Part shown: positions 52,503 to 63,941 of the stretch, piece after piece
Layout: each line of letters starts with the position of its first letter
Position numbering within the stretch: the stretch's first letter is position 1
DNA from: Paramacrobiotus metropolitanus
Lineage: Eukaryota > Tardigrada > Eutardigrada > Parachela > Macrobiotidae
DNA: 64,000 bases
Direction of reading: 5' to 3'
Assembly: GCF_019649055.1 (NCBI RefSeq)
Contig: NW_026570380.1
Span: forward strand, 183,805 to 247,804
Position numbers and translations under genes: made by a program
Notes under the pieces: generated by a model
Databases searched by the model: none
What the model was told of the DNA's origin: nothing
What the model saw: only the letters and a program-made list of their open reading frames with translations

Positions 52503-53865
52503 ATGGACGGTTTTGCAAGTGCTTTTGGCCCTCGTGGGGATCCGCGCTATCCAGCCGAGAGCGTTGAAAATCGCATTGAAACATTTCGTGGTTGTGGGGG
52601 AAAAATTACTTTGGAAGTGGCGAAAGAGTACGCCGAACTGGGCTGGTATTGCACGGGCATCCAGCACCAGATCCGTTGCGTTTACTGCTGTGAGATTGAG
52701 GGAACATGTCTAACGGGCATCTATCGCACACCGTGCAAGAATCCATGCTTTGGCAAAGCGGTTAAAGATAACTTCCCACAGATGTGGGTGGAATGCAACG
52801 GGGTGCGGATGGATTACGATCAGGACAACATTGAGTACAACCATTCACCACCAAACAATCCCGACTGCGCAAAATATAACACCATGTATGCGCGGGCGTT
52901 TTCCTTTGACGATAGACCGTGGCCCGAAGAAAAAAAACACTTGGTGTACAAGCTGGCCGAAGCTGGATTCTACAACTGCGGTGAGCTTTACAACAAAGCA
53001 TTTTTTCGGCTATCAGATCGACACAAAAAAACAACGGTTACGATTACTGGTCGAACAGTTAAACCAGGCGAAGGGGGTGGGGCCTCGTTACTGCCGCCGA
53101 CACATTCGGCTAATGTGTCGCACGCGGTAAACAACGTCGACCGGAGCGCTTCGCGCTTCCGGTCGCCCGTTGTTTACAGGACAATGGGTTTTTTTATTAT
53201 TATGCAGGTCTTGCTGTGCCGGGTATTTCGGTATGCCCGGATGCTGTACGCTGTTTCTACTGCTATGTCTTCATTTCTGGATTGCCCCTGGATCTGGAAC
53301 CATGGATTGAACATGCCCGCCAATCACCAGCCTGTGCATATCTGATGAATGTGAAAGGCAAACGGTTCATTAACGATGTTATACGAGCTTGCAAGTCCCC
53401 TGTTACCGACATTGGAATACAAGGTGTGTTTGATCTGTTTGTCACTTTTACTTTTTGTGTAATTTTTTTCAATAATAATATTATGCAGGTATGACTGTTT
53501 TGGAAAACAAAGCACGGCTCGTTGGCTTCAGTCAAGACCAAGTTGATGCCGCAAAGGCTAAAAAGAAGAGTCGTTCCTATTTTTGGGAGGAATTGGAAGA
53601 AGCGGTGGAGTTCCATAACGCCGATTTCCTGGAACAAAAGGAGTTTTTGCACTATGCCACCGAAGTACCTGCCGGAGACGATGCCCGCACCGTTGAGCAG
53701 TTGAAATGTAAAATCTGTCTGTCGCGGTATGCCAACACGCTGATCAGTCCGTGTAAACATCTGGTCATGTGCGGACAGTGCGCCAAAGCGACCCTAGACC
53801 GTGGAAGCCTCTGCCCGTACTGCCGTCAGCCTGTTGAAGCCGTCACGTCACTTTATTTTACTTGA
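52503..53865 (+). CDS. Inhibitor of apoptosis protein (BIR-BIR-RING), spliced
   Basis: Three exons (52503-52980, 53208-53423, 53489-53865) join in frame. BIR1 (ENRIETFRG... RCVYC... YNHSPPNNPDC) is divergent with a long insertion. BIR2 has RAFSFDDRPWP, AGFYNCGLAVPG, C-x2-C in RCFYC, and EHARQSPAC. The C terminus is a C3HC4 RING (CKICLSRYANTLISPCKHLV, then CGQC and CPYC). In relatives BIR domains bind caspases or their activators and the RING is an E3 ubiquitin ligase. All zinc ligands of BIR2 and RING are visible. The start Met at 52503 precedes the first domain; the open frame upstream has no recognisable domain. Confidence 0.9.
52981..53207 (+). other. IAP intron 1, containing two stem-loops
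   Basis: It runs from GTGAGC to TTATGCAG, 227 bases, splitting BIR2 between TGC G and GT. It contains a 9-bp hairpin at 53098-53120 and a 51-nt hairpin at 53127-53177 with a stem of about 22 bp (outer arms GTAAACAACG and CGTTGTTTAC). Confidence 0.8.
53127..53177. repeat. 51-nt hairpin in IAP intron
   Basis: The outer arms GTAAACAACG/CGTTGTTTAC are perfect. The inner arms CGACCGGAGCGC and GCGCTTCCGGTCG pair with a one-base bulge around a TTC loop. It is GC-rich relative to its surroundings. Confidence 0.85.
53424..53488 (+). other. IAP intron 2
   Basis: It runs from GTGTGT to TTATGCAG, 65 bases, joining GIQG and MTVLENKARL in frame. Confidence 0.75.
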
Positions 53866-54026
53866 TGCATTTTGCTGTTCTGGAAAATTGTGTGTGACAA
53901 AATGTTGCACTGCAAATTGTTGCAGTTGCATTCTGCTGATACTATATAACTGCAATACGTTTATTCTGCTTCCTTTTTTCTCTACTTGCTTTCATTCGTT
54001 GTTGATTCTTTAAACGTAATGGATAA

Positions 54027-55497
54027 TGGATGATCTTAATGCGTTTGATGGCGAAGCTCTTTGGGATAAAGTTTTAAGTGACTTGGAAATTCAGCTGCAG
54101 GACTATAATGTACTTACGACTCCGGCAACAAGCGCTTTGGGTATAATTAAACGCGAAAATTTTTTGTACAGCTGTTGAAATGTAAATTTATTGTAGTAAC
54201 GCAGCAACAACAACAACAGCCAGAACTACACTTTCAATCAAGTCCGTGGTCTCCACCACCCATTCAGCCGATTTTTAAAGGTTTAGTTATTTTTATCAGC
54301 TCGTTCACTAAATTTTAAAATTGAGCATTTCTTTAATTTTATAGATGAAGCAACTGGTGCGGAAATCCGCCACCACGGTATCTACACAATTTTTATTTCT
54401 CTGCCAGCAGCAGCAGCAGCAACATATGCCTCAAGTTTCATTTTCATATTGCAGTGGGTGACCAGATATTCCGTTTAACACCATTATATGGCCGCCTGGA
54501 AGACTTAAAAAGCAAGTTTAGTGCTTTGTTTGTTTTTGCAACTTATTTTCAAAATAGAGTGATGTTGCAGGCATTGATCCAGTGCAAGGATATATTGCGC
54601 GTTACGAATACTACAAGCAGCGCCATCTCTACATTATTCTGTCGCCACATAACACTCTGCAGCAACCTACAGCTCTCCCTGGTGACCAACAACTTCCCGA
54701 TCCATTACCTATCTCAGATCAATTGCCGTCCGTTTCACCAGCACCGCTTTCCGTTCCGTTCTCTGTTGCCACTACATCTCCAACTGCTGAAGTTGCTGAA
54801 CCCAGTACATCCGCACTTCCATCATCGTCAAAAAGTAAGTTTCTTATCCTAATCCTAAACTCTTTTTTGAACATTTTCTTCTGTAGATACTGTTACTGCA
54901 GCGCCAGCGGATTCTGGGGACCAGTATCCCGTGCCACCTGCCAAACGTATCAGATCAGCAAACGCTGAATCCGTGGACTGGCTCTACCAGACCTTTACTG
55001 ATAAACGGGACGACAGGACCTTTCGAAGTTACTCACAGTACCGCGATGCGTACAGCATCTTTGTCAGAAAAGGATCCAATAATCCTTTCATGGCTTTCTA
55101 CCGGTTGCATAAAAAATCCAACGTACAGTTCGTTATTGCCCGCCATAAAAATACGTGGTGCAATGAACTGGTTGTCGGAATGGATATTCTGGAAAAGATT
55201 GTAGAATGGACCAATATGCCTGCTTTTGCAAAATACCGCCAAAAGACAGTCTCCGCCTCCACCGCCAATGCGCATCCGGAAACCCTATCTTGGTGCATTA
55301 TCGACACCACGTCCAATACCCAAGCAGCTTTTGTTCATGAAAACCGTACTACGACTGCCTCCGATGACTCAGCCATGTCAGTACGTATCAGATCTGGCGA
55401 TACCATAAAAAATTGTGTTGATATAAAGTCAGATGAATTAGAATTTGTAAAGCAGTGTCAGGAACACTTTTCTGTCATTAAGAACCAGTTGCTGTGA
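54027..55497 (+). CDS. Unrecognised multi-exon Polinton gene upstream of polB
   Basis: Exons are suggested at about 54027-54138 (MDDLNAFDGEALWDKVLSDL), 54206-54281 (Gln-rich, ELHFQSSPWSPPPIQPIF), 54345-54460, 54572-54833 (QGYIARYEYYKQRHLYIILS, then Pro/Ser-rich) and 54888-55497. The last exon is the best supported: PPAKRIRSANAESVDWLYQT, RSYSQYRDAYSIFVRKGSNN and WCIIDTTSNTQAAFVHENRT. Splice sites GTAAGT and TCTGTAG flank the last intron. An acidic N terminus and a Gln/Pro-rich linker recall transcription regulators, but no domain was recognised. Exon borders before 54834 are tentative. Confidence 0.5.
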
Positions 55498-56479
55498 CCT
55501 TTCTGCTTGCAAAAATGCCTCGCATAGCTGCTGATGCTGCTGCTGATTCAATTGATTCTAATAATGATAACGATACTAATGCTGCTAATGACGACGATGT
55601 TACGGAAAACCCGCTTCATATAAAGAACTTTTTTGTGTTGAAACCGATAAATGATTTTTACAACCGCCGTTATCAGATGACGTGTAAAAGATTTGCTTGC
55701 AAAGTTCATCACCTCAATCATATTCCTTTCGCTGAGATTCCCGATGTCATAACAGCCATTTTGAACGAAATTTTAAATGAAATCCTTACTGACATCCCAG
55801 ATCACGAACGAGTAAGAATCAAGTTGCATAGCCGTCACCTCTCGTACCCTATTCACACACCTTTTATTCGTCGTGATCAGTTAACCGTTGCGCGACTGAT
55901 GAAAGAAGTTTCCCGCGTACTCAATTCGAACCAAGAATTTGTACTGGATGATTCTTTTGAGCTGGAAATTCACCATTCCAACCTTCCCGCTGGATCCTGT
56001 CGATACGATGTTCCTTTATTATTGCGCAAAAAGCTGGAGACCATGAGGAGCGTAATACCTGTTCGTAATTCAGACAACCTCTGTCTGCCTCGTGCGCTTG
56101 TTATAGCTAAGGCCCTCGCAGATGATAATATACCGCTGTATAAACGCTTGTATCGCACCAAAGGACTCTGTACGGCTTCCGACAGAACGCTGCAGACAAA
56201 AATGGCAAAGGAACTCGTTGCTAACGCAGGACTGGATCTTCGACAATATACTTTGGAAGACGTTCAACAGTTTCAAATGGCCTTACCGGACTACCAAATC
56301 CTGATAACGAGTGTCGACCACCTCAATACGATTGTCTATGCCGGCGAATATGCCTAAAAAAAGATTCGTCTGCTACATCATAATAACCATTTTGATGTCT
56401 TGAAAAGCCTGCCGGCTTGGTTCAAAACATCGTACTGGTGCGACCGTTGCAGTCACGGATACGATCATGAAAATCGCCA

Positions 56480-56966
56480 TCGATGCCAATACCGTTGCAA
56501 ACAATGCCTGCGATTCGAATGTAATCCTGGAGAAGAAAGAATATACTGTTCGGACTGCTGCCGAACATTTTACGGTGAAGTGTTTCAATCATCACCGCGC
56601 TGCTGGCTCGGGAGAAAACGGGATTACGGTATGTCAAACGCTTTTTTGTCTGTTCATCTTGCCAATCATTTGTCTCCAGAGCTTTTCGTACCACGGACCA
56701 CGTGTGCGGTGAGATTTACACGTATTGCACCGTTGGTCACGGATCGATCATAAGCCATCGATGCCAATACCGTGCAAACAATGCCTGCGATTCGAATGTA
56801 ATCCTGAGCTACTGTTCGGACTGCTGCCGAACATACGGTGAAGTGTTTCATCGCGCTGCTGGCTCGGGAGAAAACGGGATTACGGTATGTCAAACGTCTG
56901 CATCTGCCAACATTTGTCTCCAGAGCTTTTCGTACCACGGACCACGTGTGCGAGATCTTTGTGCAA
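56480..56966 (+). repeat. Tandem internal duplication within polB
   Basis: Sequence 56480-56712 recurs at about 56757-56970, shorter by multiple small deletions. It covers the zinc-ribbon region and ends both times in CTCCAGAGCTTTTCGTACCA. The first copy keeps the family's Cys/His spacing; the second does not. Confidence 0.85.
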
Positions 56967-59121
56967 AGAACACGTAGCAAATGACCATGTTTGACATTTC
57001 CTGATTTCGATCTCAAGCACGAACAGGCCCAGTTTATTTCGATTTTGAGATTCGGAAACGGGCAATTTTATTCCGAACCTGGCCGTTATCCAAAACGACA
57101 ACGGCCAGGAATGGATTTTTCCTGCCGACTCGTCCGATATCGGCCGGGATATAACAACAGAATTTTGCGAGTTTTTGTTTTCCGGATCATTTAAAAACTT
57201 TTATGTCTTGGCCCACAACCTTCGGGCGTTCGACGGTTTTTTTTGTTCTGAAATGGTTACAAAAAATGGGATAGTTCCAAAGCTCATAATGAACGGCTCA
57301 AAATTATGCAACTGGATGTACCTGAATTTGGCATAAAATTTCGTGATACTTTGAATTACAATCCCCAATCGCTCGACGCTTGGGCTCAAGCGTTTGGAGC
57401 GACAGAGCAAAAAGGTAAATTCCCTCATCTCGTCAATCGCCCAGAAAATTTTGGCAAAATTATTCCCTATCCTAAGCGGGAGGATTTCAACTATAGCTTG
57501 ATGAATAACAAAGAAAGAAAAGACTTTATCAAAGGATTTTATCGAAAAGATCGAAGAAAGAAGAAAGGGAAGTACAATGTCAACGAGGAGCTCGTCAAAT
57601 GCTGCAAACAGGATGTTAACACTTTACGCGTCTGCTCTCAAGAATTCCGAAAGTTGTTCATGGGTATTTCAGGCGGGCTTTGCCCATTTACTTCCGCGCT
57701 AACAATTGCAGGTATATGCCATTTTTTCTGGCGCGCAAGGATATTGGAAAAAAACCTTATTGCTATTGTAAAAAACCCTAGTCAGCGCATGCAATCAGTC
57801 AAATGTGGTAAATGGTTGTGCTACATTGAAATGACGGAAGGCAAAGCACTTGTAAGGGAACAGAAGATTGGAAAATTTTACGTGGACGGCTATGACGAAG
57901 AAGCGGAAATTATTTACGAATTCTATGGCGACTTCTGGCACGGCAACCCCGCAACCACGAAACGCAATTTTGTAAATCCCCATCTCAAGCAAACGATGGA
58001 GGATTTGCATGCGGCAACCGTCCAACGGGAAATCGCCCTTGAGCAAATGGGATACTCTGTTATTAAAATTTGGGAAAGCGAGTACGATCAGAAATTGGTA
58101 GACGATGAGGATTTTCGTGAAACAATAAAAGATATTCATGTTCACGCACCTCTTCAACCCCGCGATGCTCTATATGGCGGCCGGACCAACGGGACACGGT
58201 TGCATTATAAATGCGAGCCCGGAGAACAAATACGGTACAACTAGTTAAGTAAAGATTATAATTTCAATTTTAATGGGAGGTGTTTTTTTAGGTTTGCCGA
58301 TGTCATTTCGGAATATCCCTGTGAATTCTTGGGAAAAGATATCCAGTTGGCCCACACGTGCGAATTACTGCGGACTTTGATCCAAACTTGGAAAATTATT
58401 TTGGACTATTTTACCTGACCATTCTACCACCCAAAAGTCTATGGTTACCTGTTCTACCTTACCGTACCGAAAAATTAACTTTTCCGCTATGCCGGCTATG
58501 TGCTGAGACCCAGCAAAATTCTAGCTGTCAGCACACAGACGCCGAAAGATCACTTACGGGCGTCTGGTGCTCTGTGGAAATCATTAAGGTACTATCCCTG
58601 GGATATACGGTGGTAAAAGTCTAAGAAATTTGGCATTTTCCGAGTTCTCGCGAAGGTTTATTTAAAGAGTACATCCAGCATTTCTTGAAATTAAAAACGG
58701 AAGCCAGCGGTTGGCCTTCTAATGTTAAAACAGAAGAAGAGAAAAAGCAGTATATGGAAGAATTTTTACTTCGAGAAGGTGCATCTATTGACGCCGAGAA
58801 AGTGGAAAAAAACCTGGGGCTTCGCGCCCTTGCAAATTTATTTTTTAACAAGTATGTCTTCTGTTTCATTAGGTATACATTAGCTGAAATTGCTTAACGT
58901 TTCTATTCTCTTTGTAGTTTTTGGGGCCGACTCGGGATGCGCGAGGATAGATTGTCTACACAGTTCATTTCCGAGCCCAGAGATTTTTACGAACTTTTAT
59001 TAAATGATGCGTTGGAAATTCACAATATCGAATTCTTCAGTGACACCGTTATTCAAGTTGCGTACAAGTCCAAGGAAGACTTTATTCCAGTTAACCCAAA
59101 GACTAATGTTATCCTTGCAGC

Positions 59122-59186
59122 GTAAGTGTAAATTAAATATAATAAATATGTTCTTTTCAAAAATATTTATTGGTTGGATGATTTAG
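59122..59186 (+). other. polB intron 3
   Basis: GTAAGT to TTTAG, 65 bases, between AA and FTTA of the polymerase palm. The polymerase fragment at 4655-5142 has no intron at this place. Confidence 0.8.
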
Positions 59187-59516
59187 GTTCACGACGGCCC
59201 ATGCCCGCCTTCACTTATACAATTATATGGCTCAAGTTGGACGTAACCTGATATATTTTGATACTGATTCCTTAATGTGGATTCATCGGCAAGGAGATCC
59301 TGAAGTTCCATTGGGAAACTACATGGGGGACTTAACAAACGAACTAAATGATGGTGAATTCATCACAGAGGTCACCGTCTGCGCTCCTAAATCTGATGCT
59401 TATGTGACGAACAAAGGAAAGCATGTCTGCAAAGTTAAAGGTTTTACACTCAATCGAACTATCAAGAAAACACTTAATTTAAATACTTTCACTTCACTCT
59501 GGACGACCCCTGGACC

Positions 59517-59852
59517 TCAAGTGTACCCCTTACGGTATTCTTCCGTGATACGGCGTAATAAACGGACCCTTGAAATTGATGCTGTGGACCAGGTAAAGCG
59601 CTTCAAGCTTACCCATGATAAACGAAGGATACTGCCGGACTTGACGACGCCCCCGTTCGGGTACGTCGACGAAAATAACGTTCCTGTTTGATTTTTATTA
59701 AGCCCTTGCTGCTGCTGCTGTTGTTGTTGCTGTATTGTCGCTATTGCGATAGGCAGAATAATATCGCCTACTAGAATTATTATCACCAGGATAATTATAC
59801 AAGCCGCAGCAAGCGCTGTGAGAGCTGGCTTGTGTTTTTTTTGCTGCTCCAT
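59517..59852 (-). CDS. Putative small membrane frame antisense to polB end
   Basis: From an ATG at 59852 the frame has a charged start (MEQQKKHKPA), one strong hydrophobic segment (ACIIILVIIILVGDIILPIA), and a Gln tract encoded by a CAG/CAA microsatellite. It then runs antisense through the polB 3' end. Only the first 50 codons lie in free sequence. It may be chance. Confidence 0.25.
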   Translation of the reverse strand: MEQQKKHKPALTALAAACIIILVIIILVGDIILPIAIATIQQQQQQQQQGLNKNQTGTLFSSTYPNGGVVKSGSILRLSWVSLKRFTWSTASISRVRLLRRITEEYRKGYT

Positions 59853-61369
59853 TTTTGCAAATAACTCTGGCACGACATCACTGGCGGTTCTGCTGACTGA
59901 TGACTTAAATAGTATCGATGTCTTTGAACTATTAAATATATTTGATTTTACTGTCTTTTTATTTTGCTTACACTTAAAATAAAATAAAGATAAACAGATG
60001 CAAGACTTGGTTGATTTGGTTGTACAGCAGATTGAATATTATTCAGTAGCAGTATATACGTGATAAATTTTGAAAACCGAAATTGATTATCATGAAAAGT
60101 AAAAATTATGCTATAGAAAAATGTTTTGCTTCACTGAATATTTTTACGAAATCAGCTTACTCTGTTGGTCCCATTTTCCGCTTTGACCTTTGCTCCTGCT
60201 CAGCCATATAGACTTATGTTGTGATGCTAGCACAGTCGTAATGTCAGCCTGCAAATGGTTACACTGATATTTACAGCAGATATAACTGATCAATTGCTAT
60301 AATACATTAAAATTATAATAAATTATTCAAATAGTTGACAAACGATTATTTAAGGTGAATTTTACTTTGGCGCTTGATATAGCCGCAGTCCGTTGTAATT
60401 GTGGTAAATTATCTGCAATTAAGACAGTTTAATGATACTAAAAATAAAATGCGGTAAACTAAAGGTATAGCATTAATTCGGATGTAACAATATTAATATT
60501 ATGCTAGGAAAACAGAATAATTTGGTTCCGAATATTAAATTGTACCGTCGTAGACGTTTACGCAGTGCTGTGTGTTTGTGGCTAGATGATGTTCCTAATA
60601 GTATCGCTATCCCGCATGTAATAACCTGTAAACACATAATTTCAGTCATCAGTTGCATTCGGACTCATAAAGTAGCTATATAATAATGTTCAATAAAAAT
60701 TAACAAGTCTTATAGTATGAAACAGAGAGCAAAAAGATTAAAAAAGTTGATTTTTTAGGCAGAAAGAAAAATTTCGTCTAGATCAGTGTTGAAAATTTTC
60801 CGATAGAGCCAGGGCAAACTGTACAAGTCCCGAAACTGTTTACTGGATTACAAAATCCTAATTCTGCACAAGTACAACAAAATAGAAAGTATTTAGTGCA
60901 AGCCTTCGGAGTATTAGGTAAAAAAGTTAATTAGTACATAGTAATTAGACAAGGAACTTACGGTGGAGTTCGTGCGGAAAAATGCGTAGTGCCACCAGGA
61001 ACTTTTTCTGGCCACAGACGTACACGCACACGCTAAACAGACGCCTAAAAGGAAGAAACGATATCACAATGGAACGGCCAGCTAGATCACAAACATCACC
61101 ATTATACTTCATTCACAAGCATATACAACTCATTTTGTACGTACCTGTTAAATTTTCTAACGTTTAAGCGTAAAATTAGAGATATTGTATTTTAGGGAGA
61201 ATCGCAATCGAAAACGTATGCATTCCAATGCGATTGTTCAACAGAAAGTGATGGAACATCACGTTCCATCGTGTTGACAGTTAAAGATTTTCTAACCTCA
61301 TAAGTCTGTGCTAGTGAGAATGAATTCAGTCAGTCATCTCCAGTCTGCAACTTCAAGATTTCCAACAAC
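59853..61369. other. Long Polinton spacer
   Basis: About 1.5 kb, AT-rich. A short plus-strand peptide near 60790-60930 (FPIEPGQTVQVPKLFTGLQN) looks protein-like and ends at a stop, but its family is unknown. Nothing else was recognised. Confidence 0.4.
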
Positions 61370-61705
61370 ATGGCCAGCCAGCAAAGCAACGAGATTTCAT
61401 CCACCATTCCGGAGGACAGCGATCTTCCAGAAGAAATCCGCAGATTGAATCTGGATGCGGACACCATCGCGTTTTTGCGTCGTAGCGCTCAGCAGGCAAA
61501 TTGTAAGTCGTGTTTATAAATTTTCTTAGCTTTTAGGTAATTAAATCATTTTTTAGTGCCTTTGGCATTTTTTGCCTCTAAAATTACGCCCCAGATGCAT
61601 GAAGAAATGAAACAGGCGGCCAAATGGGCCGACTTGGACGACGATCTTTACCATAAAAGCAGTTTTGAAAATATCCAGTGTTTTGGCTTTGCCAAATTAA
61701 ACTAG
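61370..61705 (+). CDS. Small two-exon Polinton gene, 93 aa
   Basis: Exon 1 (61370-61502) encodes MASQQSNEISSTIPEDSDLP and RRLNLDADTIAFLRRSAQQA. A 54-bp GT-AG intron (61503-61556) joins it to LPLAFFASKITPQMHEEMKQ and AAKWADLDDDLYHKSSFENI, stopping at 61705. The product is acidic and helical. No family was recognised. An upstream TCATTC/AGTTCAG initiator-like context was not evaluated. Confidence 0.5.
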
Positions 61706-63370
61706 ATATATGAAATAGGATGGCAAAGAAATTGTATATAACATTCAAAATGTCCAATAAAATCTCGGGCGCAGTGTGGCTTTGTAACGCATATAGGTAG
61801 CGGTACAAACAGGGGCGTTATAGGTAACAGTACAACCAGGGCTGCGCAGCGAGGGGGGCAAAGGGGTGAGGAACCGAGGAATGGCAGGAAGCTGGGCTGC
61901 GGAGGCGCGGGGTTGTGACGGACGCAGAGCTGTAGTATGCGGCTGTGACAGATGCAGGGCTGTAATGGACGCGGGGCTGAGAAATTTGCAGGCCACAACA
62001 ACGGACGATGGGGAATAACGACAAAAGCAGAGACGACAGACCGAGGAGGATTTTAGGATAGGCCACGCTGAATGCGACAGTAGACAGGGTTAAAGACGGA
62101 AGACGTTGGACTGGCGGACTCACAGGTAAGCCTAGTGCAGACTAATAAATGATTTTGCTTAATTCAGCATTTTTTCTGTACTTTTCCCCGTATTTTTCTG
62201 TATTCTTTATTCTGACGGCAGTCTGTATGGCACTAAGAATTTCACAGAAATCTGCTCAATTTTCTTGGTTTAATTTTTAATTTACTTGTATTCGATTCCT
62301 TTCTATATCGGCCCGCGAGTTGGTTGATTGACTGGGCCATCCGAGGAATTTCCCGATGGACAGAATTAGGATGATGGCTTTGATCAGTATGGGAAAACGG
62401 AGGATGACTTGGAGGCCGCGCTGTTCAACATTCAGAATGCTCCTTCAAATGCGTGTCACCGATCGACTGGGTTTTCATTCCCACAGCCGGAGTACTCGAT
62501 TTTCCGACGGTGCGGACAATGTACTGGATGTCACTGTGGACCGCCAGCGGAATGGAGGATCGGTGCGCTTTGGTGATGATGCTGGCAGTAGTTTTGTACA
62601 GCCAGCGCCCACAGTGCGAAGTGTTTTACCAAGGATTACGCGTCATACAAATATTTTACGAATCGCCCTGCTTATTTAATATTTGCTGTTTAGCATTGAG
62701 GCACCAATTTCTAGAAGTACTTACTTAAATGATTTAATAATTTATTTGTGCTGCTTCTTTGTAATCAATAGATTGCAGTTGCCATTAAAAGCGAAATTAT
62801 CATCAGTTTCAGTGCAGTTTTCTTCTGTTTTATTCTCGTTTTATCGGTTAAGCATACGAATACTGCATTGATTACAGTTCACAGAAAGTTTTAATATTTG
62901 CATATACTCTGGCCGATGAACTGTAACATTGGTGCTTATTCTATATTTTGTTTTGTTTTTGTAACTTTTTTTATTTTGTTTTCTGTTGTGTCACGACTGA
63001 GGCCGTTATTGTGCTGCGGCGTTAGGGATTTACAGTTTAAACAATCCAATAAAATTAATGGGAGAAAAAATGTTGAAGTTGCTTAATATCATCTACAAGT
63101 GTAATACCTATAATTTGCAATAATACAGCAGTTCTGCTTTAAAATGGTCGTTTATTTCGTGCACGTTGTTTTGCACCGTGTGCGCCATCAGTTTTCCTAA
63201 GTTGGCTGTCGAACCGTTCTTACCTACGACTGCGATGCCGACACGTTGCTTCGATCATTTATTTGCCTAGATGCATTGAAATGCTGATTTTAAACGTGCC
63301 GAACTATATCGTAGCCGGAAATCAAAGTTGACATAACACTGATAGCAGTTCTCATGCGTGCTTCTTCTGC
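61706..63370. other. Polinton right-end region without recognised gene
   Basis: Frames at 62356-62728 are possible exons: one phase gives FDQYGKTEDDLEAALFNIQN, another a hydrophobic run. Phases do not agree and no family is recognised. A GC-rich stretch at 61800-62000 with GGGCTG/GCAGGG repeats stands out. Confidence 0.35.
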
Positions 63371-63376
63371 TTGACA

Positions 63377-63673
63377 GATCTTCGTCATAAAATCAATGCC
63401 CAACATAAACCGGACGATCTGCGTAGCCATCTGAACCACATGCCCCATGAGAATGCAAAAGTTTCGCTGGAGGATACCGCGACGGCGGTGCGCCGGGTGA
63501 ATGCCGACATCGCCAACGCACCACTGCTAGATGAGCCAACAAACAGCCACGGCTTTCGTCCCATTAAAAATAACGTGGCGTTCCCGGATGAGGAGCGTCA
63601 CATTCGGATACAGGACAATCCAGATTCCCCGGCTAGTATCAACATGGGGGAAGGCGGCGAAGCAGACGATTAA
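63377..63673 (+). CDS. Right-end Polinton exon, hypothetical
   Basis: An open frame follows a strong acceptor (CTTGACAG) and encodes LRHKINAQHKPDDLRSHLNH, then EDTATAVRRVNADIANAPLL, and an acidic tail SPASINMGEGGEADD, ending at 63673. It is probably the last exon of a spliced gene whose 5' part lies further left. No family was recognised. Confidence 0.45.
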   Translation, partial: DLRHKINAQHKPDDLRSHLNHMPHENAKVSLEDTATAVRRVNADIANAPLLDEPTNSHGFRPIKNNVAFPDEERHIRIQDNPDSPASINMGEGGEADD

Positions 63674-63868
63674 GTTGACCATGATCAACCGGCTGGGACC
63701 TGTACCCAACGCCTACGTCCAACGCACCGAGCAGTCCTCCGCTCCGTGAGGATGGAAGCGACACGCTGCAAAATCGCCCGAAGCCGTTGGTTTTGCGCCA
63801 GTTTTACGGCCGCCCGCCGAATTTATTTGTTTATAATTTGTTTGTATTTTTTTATTTTTTTTATATTA

Positions 63869-63941
63869 TGACGTCAATAACTGCAGTCAGAGTCCAGTGG
63901 ATAACTGGAATACAAAATCGCTTTGCGGGACGCCCTTTACT
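63869..63941. repeat. Polinton right terminal inverted repeat
   Basis: It ends CGCCCTTTACT and is the inverse of the left repeat. The palindromic TGACGTCA at its inner edge is shared with the left repeat. Confidence 0.92.

Larger units (their letters stand above)
55515..59691 (+). pseudogene. Polinton protein-primed DNA polymerase B
   Basis: The N-terminal region (SRHLSYPIHTPFIRRDQLTV, RSVIPVRNSDNLCLPRALVI) leads into a zinc-ribbon-like segment (SYWCDRCSHGYDHENRHRC). An exonuclease part follows (LAHNLRAFDGFF, PEFGIKFRDTLNYNPQSLDA), then PRDALYGGRTNGTRLHYKC. The palm has motif A (DVISEYP), LPVLPYRTEKL, KTNVILAA|FTTAHARLHLY and motif C (YFDTDSLMW). Its catalytic Asp residues persist. Introns at 58235-58291, 58852-58917 and 59122-59186 are supported by continuity of homology. 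Stops at 56355 (TAA) and 58621 (TAA where Tyr is usual), several frameshifts and an internal duplication at 56700-56990 disable it. Confidence 0.9.
41655..63941. mobile_element. Complete Polinton/Maverick element (22,287 bp)
   Basis: The termini are inverted repeats beginning AGT, as in the Polinton family, with a perfect 6-bp target duplication outside. Inside lie the family's core genes: packaging ATPase, retroviral-type integrase, penton-like minor capsid, major capsid, adenovirus-type protease and protein-primed DNA polymerase B. Accessory genes include a TBP-like protein, an IAP and several orphans. Several core genes carry stops or frameshifts, so this copy is probably inactive. It is slightly longer than the 15-20 kb typical of the family. 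Confidence 0.96.

Noticed and set aside
61800-62000. Gene in the GC-rich minus frames near 61.9 kb
   Set aside because: Three minus frames overlap in all phases over a GGGCTG/GCAGGG repeat, which is typical of composition bias rather than coding.
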